DNA from: Pedobacter nanyangensis
Lineage (GTDB): Bacteria; Bacteroidota; Bacteroidia; Sphingobacteriales; Sphingobacteriaceae
DNA: 64,000 nucleotides
Assembly: GCF_003313505.1 (NCBI RefSeq)
Contig: NZ_QMHO01000001.1
Span: 310,001-374,000 of the forward strand
Reading direction: 5' to 3'
How positions within the stretch are numbered: position 1 is the first letter of the stretch; each line of letters begins with the position of its first letter. The translations under genes were made by a program, and so were the position numbers. Shown here piece after piece: positions 63,438 to 64,000 of the stretch. Under the pieces are notes generated by a model that saw only the letters and a program-made list of their open reading frames with translations, had not been told where the DNA came from and searched no databases.

Positions 63438-64000
63438 ATGAAGGCATACCGCTGGATAGATAAATACAACTACAAAAATTCCTTCAAAATAATAAGGGAA
63501 TATAGCCTCGCTAAGCAAAATGGAAAATCAAAGCTATTTTGTTTGCACCCATTGTTATGGCCAAAGTATTTATTGAGGTTAACACTTGTTTTTTTTTCCA
63601 TCATATTATTCAAAAAATCAGCATACCATTCTTTTGCACAACTGATTAACACGCCTTTTTCTTTTATAGAATCACCAAAAAAGACCAATCCTTTTATATC
63701 AAAGTTCAAAGATATTATAGCTACATTATTTGGTTATCGATTTTTTTTGGAACCAAGATTATTGCCGCTGTTAAATATCAAATCGTTAAAACAGGTGTCC
63801 TTGGATTTTCCAAATCACGAAAATCCAACCGTGAGTATAGTCATCCCTGCGGGAGATGATTTAGCCTTCACTTATAACTGCCTGCGGTCCATTTCCGAAA
63901 ACACCGCAAGGGAAATTCCTTTTCAAATCATCATCGTTGATGACTGCCCCACAGATTTCAGCAAAAGCTTCTTTCAAAGCCAAATCAAGGAGATTACATA
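63438..64000 (+). CDS. Family 2 glycosyltransferase (3' end outside window)
   Basis: An open frame from the ATG at 63438 to the window end (187 codons visible). The first about 125 residues are not GT-like (basic, with WPKYLLRLTLVFFS); the GT-A domain begins with TVSIVIPAGDD (about 133-143) and reaches IIIVDDCPTDFS. The same strand as the previous gene (39-nt gap), so the operon continues beyond the window. Confidence 0.82.
   Translation, partial: MKAYRWIDKYNYKNSFKIIREYSLAKQNGKSKLFCLHPLLWPKYLLRLTLVFFSIILFKKSAYHSFAQLINTPFSFIESPKKTNPFISKFKDIIATLFGYRFFLEPRLLPLLNIKSLKQVSLDFPNHENPTVSIVIPAGDDLAFTYNCLRSISENTAREIPFQIIIVDDCPTDFSKSFFQSQIKEIT

Overview
The window looks like chromosomal DNA from a member of the Bacteroidota, most probably Sphingobacteriaceae and close to Pedobacter. 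This is inferred from a SusC/SusD pair, a TonB receptor next to a DUF4249 lipoprotein, many TAnnTTTG -7 boxes with weak Shine-Dalgarno signals, OmpA-type proteins, a short RsmI-like methylase, DUF1543 and DUF763 genes, and dispersed palindromic repeats. No rRNA, tRNA, CRISPR array, prophage or replication origin was recognised. Both ends cut through genes.

Layout. 1-5.6 kb: a compact two-component operon (sigma-54 activator, membrane PAS kinase, CheY-like regulator, receiver-PAS-ATPase protein whose H-box lacks its histidine). 5.8-14.5 kb: a YtxH/holin-like envelope trio, an RsmI-like methylase, a secreted YXWGXW/DUF6600 protein, TerC, a nucleoid-associated protein, an AraC-type regulator, an SDR and an MHS-type transporter with a small membrane partner. 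14.5-20.5 kb: a 378-bp inverted-repeat element, bestrophin, RlmI-like methyltransferase, CsaA-like protein, TadA, superoxide dismutase, DUF2784. 20.6-28.7 kb: a minus-strand block with oxyR, a LuxR-type regulator with a degenerate receiver, a VOC protein, an AraC regulator and SusC/SusD, with two pairs of repeated upstream motifs. 28.8-42.1 kb: small secreted proteins, a TonB receptor with DUF4249, trmB, an alkyltransferase-like protein, AhpD- and SelW-like redox proteins, polA, a TonB/MORN protein, an MBL hydrolase and YbaB. 42.3-50 kb: OmpA protein, Old Yellow Enzyme, a 711-bp gene-free region holding a strictly phased 21-bp repeat array, DUF1543, a CREST-type membrane hydrolase, LMW-PTP, S1/P1 nuclease, a lipoprotein and fumC. 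50-60.5 kb: serine hydrolase, PhyH dioxygenase, DUF763, a REP-associated transposase between two matching palindromes, recG-rarD-ridA, a 38-residue membrane protein, an OmpA-like barrel and meaB. 60.6-64 kb: an MsbA-like ABC exporter followed by two family 2 glycosyltransferases, the start of a surface glycan locus.

How the parts fit. Most genes are housekeeping (DNA repair, RNA modification, redox defence, envelope). The unusual signals are the 21-bp array at 44.7 kb, the transposase with its palindromes at 53.6-54.3 kb, and the SusCD regulatory block at 20.6-27.6 kb with a probably phosphorylation-independent regulator and repeated motifs at conserved distances from -7-like boxes.
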